Origin: Streptosporangium carneum
Lineage (GTDB): Bacteria; Actinomycetota; Actinomycetes; Streptosporangiales; Streptosporangiaceae
Direction of reading: 5' to 3'
DNA length: 64,000 nucleotides
Assembly (NCBI RefSeq): GCF_027922005.1
Contig: NZ_BSEV01000002.1
Span: 772,512 to 836,511 of the forward strand
In this document: piece by piece, positions 51,441 to 59,680 of the stretch
Layout of the letters: each line of letters begins with the position of its first letter
Numbering within the stretch: position 1 is the first letter of the stretch
Notes under the pieces: model-generated
What the model saw: the letters and a program-made list of their open reading frames with translations, nothing else
Told to the model about the DNA's origin: nothing
The model's database searches: none
Made by a program: the position numbers and the translations under genes

Positions 51441-52808
51441 GTGACCACCAAGAAATCAGCGCCAGGTCGCCTCGGTGCCGCGATCATCGCGTTGCTCGCC
51501 GGGCTGCTGGCCGTCTTCATGATCGCGCCGGCGGCGAACGCCGCGGCGCCCGACCCGAGCACGATCGCGTCCGGTTTGAAGGACGGCGACCGCTTCTACG
51601 TCGATCCCTCGGCGGACATTCCCGCCGACGCCGCCGACGCCATGCGCAGCGCCGTCGAGCAGAGCTCCTCGGTCTACCTGGCGCTGCTGCCCACGGGCTC
51701 GGTCACCAGCAGCTCCCAGGCGAGGACCCTGCTGACCTCGATCCGCAAGGACGTGGGCGGCAAGTCGACCGTCCTGGTCATGAGCGGCAACGTGCCGTTC
51801 GGCGTTTCCAACATCAAGGGCGTCGACGTCGACGAGCTCCTCGGCCGCGCGAAGGTCGGCAACAGTCCGACGGACAACGTGATCAAGTTCGTCCAGCTGG
51901 CGGACGACGCGGGCACCGGCGCCGGCGTGAAGCCCGGCTCGTCCAGTTCCTCCGGTGGTTCCGGCGCGGGCGTGCTGGTCGGCATCCTGGTGCTGGCCCT
52001 GGCCGGCGGCCTGGGCGTCTTCTTCTACTCCCGCAAGAAGAAGAAGCAGCGCGAGGCCCGCGAGGCCGCCGAGCTGGCCGCGGTCAAGCAGACCGTGGAC
52101 GAGGACGTCACCAAGTTCGGCGAGGAGATCACCTCGCTGGACACCGACGTCAAGCTGCTCGGCGACGGTTCGGAGCACCAGCAGGACTGGCAGCGCGCCC
52201 TCGACTCCTACGAGCGGGCCAAGGTGGAGCTGACGGCGGTCAAGCGCCCCGACGAGCTCCGTGGCGTGACCACCGCGCTGGAGGAGGGCCGTTACGCCCT
52301 CGCCTGCGTGAAGGCGCGGGTGAACCACCAGCCGCTCCCCGAGAGGCGCTCTCCGTGCTTCTTCAACCCGCAGCACGGCCCCTCCGTCCGTGACGTCCGC
52401 TGGGCCCCGCCCGGTGGCGCGGTGCGCGACGTGCCCGCCTGCGCGGCCGACGCCGAGGCGGTCGAGCGCGGCTTCGAGCCGCAGACGCGTCAGGTCATGG
52501 TCGACGGCCACTACCGCCCGTACTACGACGCCGGCCCCGCCTACCAGCCCTACGCCTACGGCTACTACGGCGGCTTCGGCGACGTGATGAGCGCGATGCT
52601 CGTCGGCACGGTGATGGGAAGCGTGCTGAGCGGCGGCTGGGGTTATGGCGGTTACGGCGGCTACGGCGCCGGTTACGAGCAGGGCCTGGCCGACGGTGGC
52701 GGCGGCAGCGACTTCGGTGGCGGCGGCGACTTCGGTGGCGGCGGCTGGGGCGACTTCGGTGGCGGCGGCGACTTCGGCGGAGGTGACTTCGGCGGCGGCG
52801 ACTGGTGA
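51441..52808 (+). CDS. TPM-like membrane protein with shared cytosolic domain and Gly-rich tail
   Basis: 455 aa from GTG 51441 (AAGGAGG upstream). Signal peptide to about residue 34, an extracytoplasmic region (about 35-160, DRFYVDPSADIPADAADAMR) resembling the TPM domain but weakly, a Ser/Gly linker, one span (about 176-196) and a basic stop. Then comes a helical cytosolic domain of about 80 residues (VDEDVTKFGEEITSLDTDVK and DWQRALDSYERAKVEL) that recurs in the pentapeptide protein at 54.2 kb. A Cys-containing segment (SPCFFNPQHGPS) and a Tyr/Gly-rich tail with repeated DFGGG end it. Function unknown. Confidence 0.75.
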   Translation: MTTKKSAPGRLGAAIIALLAGLLAVFMIAPAANAAAPDPSTIASGLKDGDRFYVDPSADIPADAADAMRSAVEQSSSVYLALLPTGSVTSSSQARTLLTSIRKDVGGKSTVLVMSGNVPFGVSNIKGVDVDELLGRAKVGNSPTDNVIKFVQLADDAGTGAGVKPGSSSSSGGSGAGVLVGILVLALAGGLGVFFYSRKKKKQREAREAAELAAVKQTVDEDVTKFGEEITSLDTDVKLLGDGSEHQQDWQRALDSYERAKVELTAVKRPDELRGVTTALEEGRYALACVKARVNHQPLPERRSPCFFNPQHGPSVRDVRWAPPGGAVRDVPACAADAEAVERGFEPQTRQVMVDGHYRPYYDAGPAYQPYAYGYYGGFGDVMSAMLVGTVMGSVLSGGWGYGGYGGYGAGYEQGLADGGGGSDFGGGGDFGGGGWGDFGGGGDFGGGDFGGGDW

Positions 52809-52985
52809 CCCCGTAGCCGTGCCGCTCACCGCCTGACCTCGGCGGTCCGGTCGGTCATCGCATGAATCCGATGGTCCGATCGGTCGCCGCACGAACCCGG
52901 AGCCCTGACGTGGCATCGCTGGAGACCGCTGAAGGTCGGGCGATCGCACCGGCCACCGCTGAACCCGGTCACTGCTGAAAGCCGA

Positions 52986-53016
52986 AACGGGCGCGTCCCT
53001 TGGGGACGCGCCCGTT
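52986..53016. terminator. Bidirectional 14-bp hairpin terminator
   Basis: AACGGGCGCGTCCC (52986-52999), loop TTG, GGGACGCGCCCGTT (53003-53016). It sits between the convergent TPM-like and MerR genes; the flanking AAA and TT help both directions. Confidence 0.85.
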
Positions 53017-53070
53017 CGTCGTGCGATCCCCGCCGTAGGAAGCCGGGCCTCCTGGCAGGCGGGACGTCGG

Positions 53071-53388
53071 TCACGCGGGACCGGCCTCCTGGCGGGCGAC
53101 GCGCTCTCTCGCCAGCTCGGCCCGCAGTTCGGCGATCTCGTGCTGGAGCTCGAAGATGCGCCGGACGGCCGCGAGGGTCATGCCCTCGCCGACGAGCTCG
53201 ATGGCGTTCTGGAGATCGCCGATCTCGTGCCGGGTGTAGCGACGCTGGCCGCCGCTGGAGCGAGCGGGCCGTACGACGTCGTGCTCGTCGAGACGGCGCA
53301 GGAACGCCTGCTCGACCTGGAGCATGTCGGCCACCTGGCCGACCGAGTACAACGGGGCGTGCTCGTCGTCGAAGGGGAGCCTGGCCAT
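53071..53388 (-). CDS. hspR: MerR-family heat-shock regulator (HspR-like)
   Basis: 105 aa. MerR winged HTH at about 13-60 (YSVGQVADMLQVEQAFLRRL and GQRRYTRHEIGDLQ), then a coiled coil (IFELQHEIAELRAELARER). It lies 94 bases downstream of hsp20 and probably controls it. HspR usually binds CTTGAGT-N7-ACTCAAG; a full copy is not found upstream of hsp20, only a CTTGAG half. Confidence 0.85.
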   Translation of the reverse strand: MARLPFDDEHAPLYSVGQVADMLQVEQAFLRRLDEHDVVRPARSSGGQRRYTRHEIGDLQNAIELVGEGMTLAAVRRIFELQHEIAELRAELARERVARQEAGPA

Positions 53389-53482
53389 CGTCGATCCTTT
53401 CCTGAAGGTCTTTCAACGCGTCGGGGTGGGCGCCGGAACCCGGCGCCCACCCCACGAGGATTCGACGTTCAGGCCTGGCGGG

Positions 53483-53929
53483 TCAGGGCTTGATCGACCT
53501 GGTCTCCTCGGCCCTGTGGATCTCGACCTTACGAGGCCTGGCCTTCTCGATCACCGGGATGCGCACGGCCAGCACGCCGTTGGCGTACGCGGCATCGACC
53601 TTCTCGCTGTCGAGGTGCTCGGAGAGATAGACCCGGCGGGTGAAGAGGCCCTTCGGGCGCTCGCGGACGAACAGGCGGTCGTCCTGGCCGTACTCCTCCT
53701 CGCGCCTGGCGCTCACCGACAGGACGCCCCGGTCGACGGTGACCTCGATGGAGTCGGGGTCGACCCCCGGAAGGTCGAACTTGAGAAGCACGTCGTCCTT
53801 GCGGCGGACGCCGTCCAGCGGCATGGCTCCGCTCGCACCCGCCTCACCCCATCCGAGGGCCTGCTTCGCGAGCCGGTCGAACTGACGGTCGAACTCCTGA
53901 ACGAACGGGTCGATCGACGTCAGCAGCAT
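53483..53929 (-). CDS. Small heat-shock protein, Hsp20/alpha-crystallin
   Basis: 148 aa from ATG 53929 with GGAGGTGG upstream. The alpha-crystallin domain spans about 45-135 (VLLKFDLPGVDPDSIEVTVD, then GLFTRRVYLSEHLD) and IPVIEKARPRKVEI carries the IxV-like C-terminal motif (RIPVIE). A holdase chaperone. Co-oriented with the MerR gene. Confidence 0.93.
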   Translation of the reverse strand: MLLTSIDPFVQEFDRQFDRLAKQALGWGEAGASGAMPLDGVRRKDDVLLKFDLPGVDPDSIEVTVDRGVLSVSARREEEYGQDDRLFVRERPKGLFTRRVYLSEHLDSEKVDAAYANGVLAVRIPVIEKARPRKVEIHRAEETRSIKP

Positions 53930-53997
53930 CGGTAACCACCTCCGTTGAACCAGGCAGGTATCCTCAAGCCTGCCTTCTCGAAAACCTCTTACTACAG

Positions 53998-54026
53998 TTA
54001 TAAGTAACCGACGTGCCGCTGAGCAA
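53998..54026 (-). promoter_or_regulatory. Putative hsp20 promoter
   Basis: On the minus strand TTGCTC (54026-54021) and TTATAA (54003-53998) are spaced 17 bases. The -10 lies in an inverted repeat TTACT/AGTAA (about 53989-54007), a possible operator. A CTTGAG half-site occurs near 53963-53968. Confidence 0.5.
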
Positions 54027-54220
54027 GTCATCTCTCGAAATTTTTCGAGCCTCTTCGGAGGCGCCCGACGGCCCAGGCCGCCCCCTTCACACCGGACGGC
54101 TCGGACGGCCGACGCGCTCCGCCGAAAAAGAGCGGCACGGCAGGCAAAGGGTGCAAGCAGCCGTCTAGCGGGATGCAATGATCCACTGACACGATCGGGA
54201 CTGCTTTCAAGGAGGCTCCC

Positions 54221-55426
54221 GTGCGTCGTTCCGTTTCCCTGGCACTCCTCGCTGCGATCTTCGCGCTGTCAGGGCCCATGACCTCTCCCGCTCAGGCCGC
54301 GGCCGGGCCGTGCAAGCCCGGTCAGGGCGCCAACCTGCGTGGCAAGGACTTCACCAAGGGCGCCCAGCTGCCCTACAGCCTGCGCTGCGCCGACCTGACC
54401 GGAGCGAAGCTGGGCGGCGTCGAGCTCATCCAGAAGGATCTGACGGGGGCGATCCTGCGCAACGCCAACCTCAGGCAGGCCAACCTCACCCAGGCCACGC
54501 TCAAGTACGCCGACCTGCGAGGAGCCGACCTCAGCGAGGCCGACCTCGGCCAGATGCACGCCGACCACGCCGACCTGCGCGGCGCGATCCTGGTGGACGC
54601 GGAGGCCGGGCAGGCCGAGTTCCCGTACGCGGACCTGACCGGGGCCAAGCTGACCCGAGCCGAGTTGACCCAGGTCAACTTCGTCAACGCCAAGCTGGTC
54701 GACGCCGACCTCAACGAGAGCAGGCCCGGCCAGCTCAAGGCGCGCAAGGCCGACTTCACCCGGGCGAAGCTGCACGAGGCCAAGATGGGACAGTCCAACC
54801 TGGGCCACGCGGTCTTCAAGGACGCCGACCTGAGCGAGGCCGTGTTCGACCAGGCCGAGCTGGACGGCGCCGACTTCACCGGCGCGCTGGTCCAGGACGC
54901 CTCCTTCATCCAGGCCGACGACGCGGACCTGACCGGCGCCAAGGGGACTCCGAAGGGCATCGACCTGCCGTCGTTCACCCAGCCGACCCCCGCCGAAGAG
55001 GCCTCCGATCCCGAGACGGCCGAAACCCCGGCCGCGCAGCCCGCGGGAGGCAGGAGCGGCCCGTCCGTCGGGCTCGTCATGGTCGTGCTCAGCGCCGTCG
55101 GCCTGGCCGCCACCGTGGTGATCTGGGGCGTCAGCGCCCAGCGGCGGAGCAGGCGCAACGCCAGGTTCGCGCTCATGCGACGCGGCGCCGAGGAGGACAT
55201 CACCCGGCTGGGTGAGGAGATCGACCAGCTCGACTACGAGTTCCAGGTCAGCGGGCGCGGCGGCATGACCGCGGACAACGACTGGCGGCACGCCATCGAC
55301 GCCTACGAGGCCGCCAAGAACGCGCTGGCCGTGGCCAGGCAGGCGGAGGAGCTGCACTTCGTGGCGCGCGCCGTACAGGACGGCAGGAACGCCCTGAGCC
55401 GCCTGCGGGCGAGGACGTCCCGCTGA
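54221..55426 (+). CDS. Secreted pentapeptide-repeat protein with shared cytosolic domain
   Basis: 401 aa, GTG start with AAGGAGG. Signal peptide (MRRSVSLALLAAIFALSG, AQAAA), then a pentapeptide-repeat solenoid of the A(D/N)Lxx type at about 35-250, a Pro/Glu linker, one span (about 285-304) and a basic stop. The cytosolic domain (EEDITRLGEEIDQLDYEFQV and DWRHAIDAYEAAKNALAVA) matches that of the TPM-like protein at 51.4 kb. The solenoid would face outward. Function unknown. Confidence 0.82.
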   Translation: MRRSVSLALLAAIFALSGPMTSPAQAAAGPCKPGQGANLRGKDFTKGAQLPYSLRCADLTGAKLGGVELIQKDLTGAILRNANLRQANLTQATLKYADLRGADLSEADLGQMHADHADLRGAILVDAEAGQAEFPYADLTGAKLTRAELTQVNFVNAKLVDADLNESRPGQLKARKADFTRAKLHEAKMGQSNLGHAVFKDADLSEAVFDQAELDGADFTGALVQDASFIQADDADLTGAKGTPKGIDLPSFTQPTPAEEASDPETAETPAAQPAGGRSGPSVGLVMVVLSAVGLAATVVIWGVSAQRRSRRNARFALMRRGAEEDITRLGEEIDQLDYEFQVSGRGGMTADNDWRHAIDAYEAAKNALAVARQAEELHFVARAVQDGRNALSRLRARTSR

Positions 55427-55568
55427 CCCACGCCCCGCCGGGGTGGCGGACCGTCCGGCTGGGCGCCGCCGGACGGTCTCGGCGCTCGTCGCGCCGGGCT
55501 GGGCCCGCGTCGCTTTGGCCGGCGACCCCGACGGGCTGAACCGGGCGGCCGACCACGGGGCCCGGCAC

Positions 55569-55662
55569 GGGGCGTCGCGCTCAACCGGGGTGAGCGGGGG
55601 GCGTCACGCTCAACCGGGGTGAGCGAGGGGCGTCGCGCGTCGCGCTCAGCCGGGGTGGGCGG
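55569..55662. repeat. Tandem 29-bp repeats at a gene end
   Basis: Units 55569-55597 and 55598-55626 (GGGGCGTCGCGCTCAACCGG then GGTGAGCGG) differ at two bases; a third with a 7-bp insertion runs into the hydrolase stop codon and encodes its last residues. Confidence 0.85.
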
Positions 55663-56473
55663 CCAGGTGGCCGAGCAGCAGGTCGTTGACCCGGTCCGGG
55701 GCCTCGAGCTGCAACCAGTGGCCCGCGCCTTCGAGGCGTTCGTACCGCCAGGGGCCGCTGACGTGCCTGGCCGTACCGGTCATCCACTCCTCGGTGAGGA
55801 ACCGGTCGCGAGTGCTCCACACCCCCAGCGTGGGCGCCTGGATGGCGGGCAGGTCGAGAGGCGGGGCGACCAGGGTCTCGGGGCGGACACCGGTGCGGTA
55901 GATCGCCAGCGCGGCGCTGAGCGCCTCGGGATCGCGCATGCGCTCGACGACCTCGTCGGCGTCGGGGTGCTCGGCCAGCATCTCACGGCAGTTGCGGAAG
56001 TCGTCCTGGCTGAGCCACTGCTCGGCGACGCCGACGAACTGGAAGAGCAGCATGTACCACGACTTCTCCCGCTGCCGCCATCCCGCGTCGACCAGGGCCG
56101 CGGGGTGACCGACCGACAGGCAGGTGAGGCTGGCCACCCGCTGGGGCGCGACCGCGGCGAGGATCTGCACGAGAGCCGACCCCCAGTCGTGCCCCACCAG
56201 ATGCGCCCGCGCGACGCCGAGCCTGTCGAGGACGGCGAGAAGGTCGCCGAGATGCCGGTCGAGCTCGTAGTTCTCCAGCCCCGCGGGCTTGTCGGAGTCG
56301 CCGAACCCGCGCAGGTCGGGGGCGATCGTACGGTATCCGGCGGCGTTGAGCGCGGCCACCTGGTGACGCCAGCAGGCGTGGGTGTCGGGAAAGCCGTGGA
56401 CGAGCAGGACCGCGGGGCCCTCCCCGCTGTCCTGGACGTTGAGACCGATGCCGTTGACCTCGACGCGCATCAT
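55646..56473 (-). CDS. Alpha/beta hydrolase, epoxide hydrolase-like
   Basis: 275 aa. HGFPDTHACWRHQ oxyanion motif, nucleophile elbow GHDWGSA with Asp96 (the epoxide hydrolase or dehalogenase type), acid in STRDRFL and His in GAGHWLQLEAP. The lid region has Trp and Tyr residues but I cannot assign the two lid Tyr. Cytosolic. Native substrate unknown. Confidence 0.85.
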   Translation of the reverse strand: MMRVEVNGIGLNVQDSGEGPAVLLVHGFPDTHACWRHQVAALNAAGYRTIAPDLRGFGDSDKPAGLENYELDRHLGDLLAVLDRLGVARAHLVGHDWGSALVQILAAVAPQRVASLTCLSVGHPAALVDAGWRQREKSWYMLLFQFVGVAEQWLSQDDFRNCREMLAEHPDADEVVERMRDPEALSAALAIYRTGVRPETLVAPPLDLPAIQAPTLGVWSTRDRFLTEEWMTGTARHVSGPWRYERLEGAGHWLQLEAPDRVNDLLLGHLAAHPG

Positions 56474-56592
56474 GACACTCCGGTGGTCTGGGAGAACCGG
56501 GCGCGGCGGACACCGGCGGCGTCGACCGTATGACGATCATAACGGGGGCGCCGCCCCCTGAGAGGTCCGTGAGGGGCCGGCGACCTCTCGGG

Positions 56593-57996
56593 TCAGATGC
56601 CGCTGGGGGTCATCGGCTGCATGAGACGGCGGGCCGCCTCGGTGATGGAGCCGGACATCGACGGGTAGACCGCGAAGGTGTGGGCGAGCTGGTCGACGGT
56701 GAGACGCTGCTGGACCGCGACGGAGACGGCCAGGATCAGCTCGGACGCCCGGGGGGCGACCACGACGCCGCCGAGGATGATGCCGGTGTGCGGGCGGCAG
56801 AACAGTTTCACGAAGCCGTCGTTGAACCCCTGCATCTTGGCCCGGGCGTTGGTGGCGAGCGGCAGCTTGACGACGTTGGCCTCGATCTCGCCGGATTCGA
56901 TCGCCTTCTGTGTGACGCCCACGGCGGCGATCTCGGGGTCGGTGAAGATGTTGGAGGCGACGGTGGCCAGGCGCAGCGGCTGCACGGCCTCGCCGAGCGC
57001 GTGCCAGACGGCGATGCGGCCCTGCATGGCGGCGACCGAGGCGAGCATCAGCACGCCGGTGCAGTCACCGGCCGCGTAGACGCCGGGCGCGGAGGTGCGG
57101 GAGACCTTGTCGACCTGGATGAACCCGCCCCGGTCGAGGGTGACCCCGGCCTCCTCCAGGCCGATGCCGCTGGTGTTGGGGATCATGCCGACCGTCATCA
57201 GGCAGTGGGTGCCCTCGGCCGTCCTGCCGTCCTCAAGCGTGACGACCACGCCGTCGGCGGTGCGTTTGACGGACTCCGCCCGGGAACGCCCCATGACGTT
57301 CATCCCGCGGCGGCGGTAGACCTCCTCCAGGACCTCGGCGGCGTCGGCGTCCTCGTTGGGCATCATCCGGTCGCGCGAGGAGACGAGGGTGACCTCGGAG
57401 CCGAGGGAACGGTAGGCTCCGGCGAACTCTGCGCCGGTCACTCCCGAGCCGACCACGATGAGGTGCTCGGGCAGCTCCTCCAGGTCGTACATCTGCCGCC
57501 AGGTGAGGATGCGCTCGCCGTCGGGCTCGGCGGAGGGCAGGATGCGCGGGGTCGCCCCCGTCGCCACGATCACGACGTCGGCCCTGATCGTCCGGTCGCC
57601 AGCCCTGACCACCTGGGGATCGACCAGCCGTCCCGCGGCCCGGACGATCTCGACGCCCTCCGCGGCCAGGCGCGCGGCGATGTCGGCGGACTGCGCCTGG
57701 GCCAGGTCCTTCACTCGCGTGTTGACCAGCGGCATGTCGGCGATGACGCCGCCGACGTCGCCGTCGGGGCCGCCGGTGAAGTGCACGCCGAGCATGCTGG
57801 CGTCGAGAAGGGCCTGTTTGCGCACCGAGGTGGCGATCAGCGTCTTGGACGGCACGCAGTCGGTGAGGACGCAGGCCCCGCCGGGGCCCTCCTGTTCGAC
57901 GACGGTCACCTGTGCCCCAAGTTGCGCGGCCACCAGAGCCGCCTCGTACCCGCCGGGCCCGCCACCGATGATCACGATCCTCGTCACGTACCCCAT
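56593..57996 (-). CDS. lpdA: NAD(P)H-quinone reductase, LpdA type (flavoprotein disulfide reductase family)
   Basis: 467 aa from ATG 57996; GTG 57987 is an alternative. FAD motif GGGPGGYEAAL, redox-like CVLTDC (Cys42, Cys47), NAD motif VVGSGVTGAEFAGAY and the dimer domain. The catalytic His-Glu pair of lipoamide dehydrogenases is missing: the C-terminus reads YPSMSGSITE. That points to the LpdA quinone reductase, although both redox Cys are kept here. Its order next to GGCT and punA resembles mycobacteria. Confidence 0.85.
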   Translation of the reverse strand: MGYVTRIVIIGGGPGGYEAALVAAQLGAQVTVVEQEGPGGACVLTDCVPSKTLIATSVRKQALLDASMLGVHFTGGPDGDVGGVIADMPLVNTRVKDLAQAQSADIAARLAAEGVEIVRAAGRLVDPQVVRAGDRTIRADVVIVATGATPRILPSAEPDGERILTWRQMYDLEELPEHLIVVGSGVTGAEFAGAYRSLGSEVTLVSSRDRMMPNEDADAAEVLEEVYRRRGMNVMGRSRAESVKRTADGVVVTLEDGRTAEGTHCLMTVGMIPNTSGIGLEEAGVTLDRGGFIQVDKVSRTSAPGVYAAGDCTGVLMLASVAAMQGRIAVWHALGEAVQPLRLATVASNIFTDPEIAAVGVTQKAIESGEIEANVVKLPLATNARAKMQGFNDGFVKLFCRPHTGIILGGVVVAPRASELILAVSVAVQQRLTVDQLAHTFAVYPSMSGSITEAARRLMQPMTPSGI

Positions 57997-58222
57997 TGTC
58001 CCGCATCTTTCGGACCAATCACTCGCTGGGTCCCCTCAAACACCACGAAAGTGCCCCGAAAGCCCCCTGGGGCCGGGGACGCAACCGACCGGCCTCGTTC
58101 GGGACGACCGGATCCCAAGGATTCGGGTCCGAGTCAAAGGCTTGGAAGTCCCGTCAAAGGAAAACGACACGACGCCGAGGCGAAGTGAGCGCCGGGCAGA
58201 TCTTCGATTACTGTTGGATGCC

Positions 58223-58675
58223 GTGCCTGTCTACGCCGCCTACGGCAGCAACATGGACCCGAAGCAGATGGCCCAGCGGGCCCCTCACTCCCCCATGCGG
58301 GGGTCAGGCTGGCTTCAGGGCTGGCGCCTCACGTTCGGCGGGAACGACCTCGGCTGGGAGGGCGCTCTCGCCACCATCGTCGAAGACCCCTTCGAGGAGG
58401 TCTTCGTCGTGCTCTACGACGTGCCCGAGTGGGACGAGACCTCCCTCGACCAGTGGGAGGGCGCGGCACGCGGCCTCTACCACAAGGTCAGGCTCAGGGT
58501 TCAGACCCTGGACGGCGAGGTCGTGGCCTGGTTCTACGTGATCGACGGCTACGAGGGCGGCCTGCCCTCCGCGCGCTATCTCGGCATCCTGGCCGAGGCC
58601 GCCGAGCGGGCGGGCGCGCCGGACGACTACGTCAAGGATCTGCGCGGCCGTCCCTGCACGTCACTGGGAGGCTGA
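58223..58675 (+). CDS. Gamma-glutamylcyclotransferase-like protein
   Basis: 150 aa from GTG 58223. YAAYGSNM substrate loop at residues 4-11 and DGYEGGLPS with the catalytic Glu candidate. No ribosome site is evident, so the mRNA may be leaderless. Divergent from lpdA. It would form 5-oxoproline from gamma-glutamyl compounds; substrate unproven. Confidence 0.85.
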   Translation: MPVYAAYGSNMDPKQMAQRAPHSPMRGSGWLQGWRLTFGGNDLGWEGALATIVEDPFEEVFVVLYDVPEWDETSLDQWEGAARGLYHKVRLRVQTLDGEVVAWFYVIDGYEGGLPSARYLGILAEAAERAGAPDDYVKDLRGRPCTSLGG

Positions 58676-58841
58676 CCCGGACGGCCTCTCCCGCCGCCCG
58701 GTCGCCGGGAGCCACCCGGGATGAGCCTCCCACCGTCCGAGGGGAGAGGCCGAACATGCGGAAACACGTGAATTGACCGAAAGGTCCGCACCCGCGTGCA
58801 TTCCGCGTAATCCAAGGAGAACGGCGAGTACGCTCGGTGAG

Positions 58842-59645
58842 ATGACCAACGACCCTTATGCACTCGCCACCGACGCCGCGACAGCGCTGAAGGGCGCTGT
58901 CGGAGTCGGCTCCTTCGACGTCGCGCTGGTGATGGGTTCGGGCTGGGTTCCGGCCGCCGACGCGATCGGCGAGACGATCGCCGAGATCCCGGTGACCGAC
59001 CTGCCCGGCTTCGCGCCTCCCGCGGTGGCGGGCCACGCGGGCAGGATCCGCGCGGTGCGTACCGAGTCGGGCAAGAACGCGCTGATCTTCCTCGGCCGCA
59101 CCCACCTCTACGAGGGCCACGGCGTGAACCCGGTCGTGCACGGCGTGCGGACCGCGATCAGGGCGGGGGCGGGCACGGTCGTGCTGACCAACGCCGCGGG
59201 CGGCCTGCGCCCCGAGACGCAGGAGGTCGGTGAGGCGGTGCTGATCAGCGACCACATCAACCTGACCGGCGCCAACCCGATCACCGGCGCCACCTTCGTC
59301 GACCTGACCGACGTCTACACCCCGCGCCTGCGCGACCTCGTCCGGGAGGTCGAGCCGTCGATGGCCGAGGGCGTCTACGTGGCCTTCCGCGGTCCGACCT
59401 ACGAGACCCCGGCGGAGGTCCGCATGTGCAGGATCCTCGGCGGCGACATGGTCGGGATGTCCACGGCGCTGGAGGCCGTCGCGGCCCGCGAGGGCGGCGC
59501 GGACGTGCTCGGCGTCTCCCTGGTCACCAACCCCGGCGCGGGCCTGGTCGGCGAGCCGCTCAACCACGAGGAGGTGCTGGCGGTCGGCCGTGCCACCGCC
59601 ACGCGCATGGGCGTCCTGCTCTCCAAGGTCGTCAACAAGCTGTAG
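58842..59645 (+). CDS. punA: Purine nucleoside phosphorylase (trimeric)
   Basis: 267 aa from ATG 58842. GSGW phosphate loop, GRTHLYEGHG, TNAAGGLRPE, RGPTYETPAEVRM and VGMSTALEAVAAR are present, and SLVTNPGAG contains the base-binding Asn. It splits guanosine or inosine into base and ribose-1-phosphate, which the next gene product can convert. Adenosine deaminase at 62.3 kb completes a purine salvage set. Confidence 0.95.
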   Translation: MTNDPYALATDAATALKGAVGVGSFDVALVMGSGWVPAADAIGETIAEIPVTDLPGFAPPAVAGHAGRIRAVRTESGKNALIFLGRTHLYEGHGVNPVVHGVRTAIRAGAGTVVLTNAAGGLRPETQEVGEAVLISDHINLTGANPITGATFVDLTDVYTPRLRDLVREVEPSMAEGVYVAFRGPTYETPAEVRMCRILGGDMVGMSTALEAVAAREGGADVLGVSLVTNPGAGLVGEPLNHEEVLAVGRATATRMGVLLSKVVNKL

Positions 59646-59680
59646 AGACCGCACAGGCGGGCGGCCGCCCCGAGCGAGAG

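Noticed and set aside
53930..54220. Canonical HAIR operator upstream of hsp20
   Set aside because: Only one CTTGAG half was found; the inverted partner at 7-base spacing is missing.
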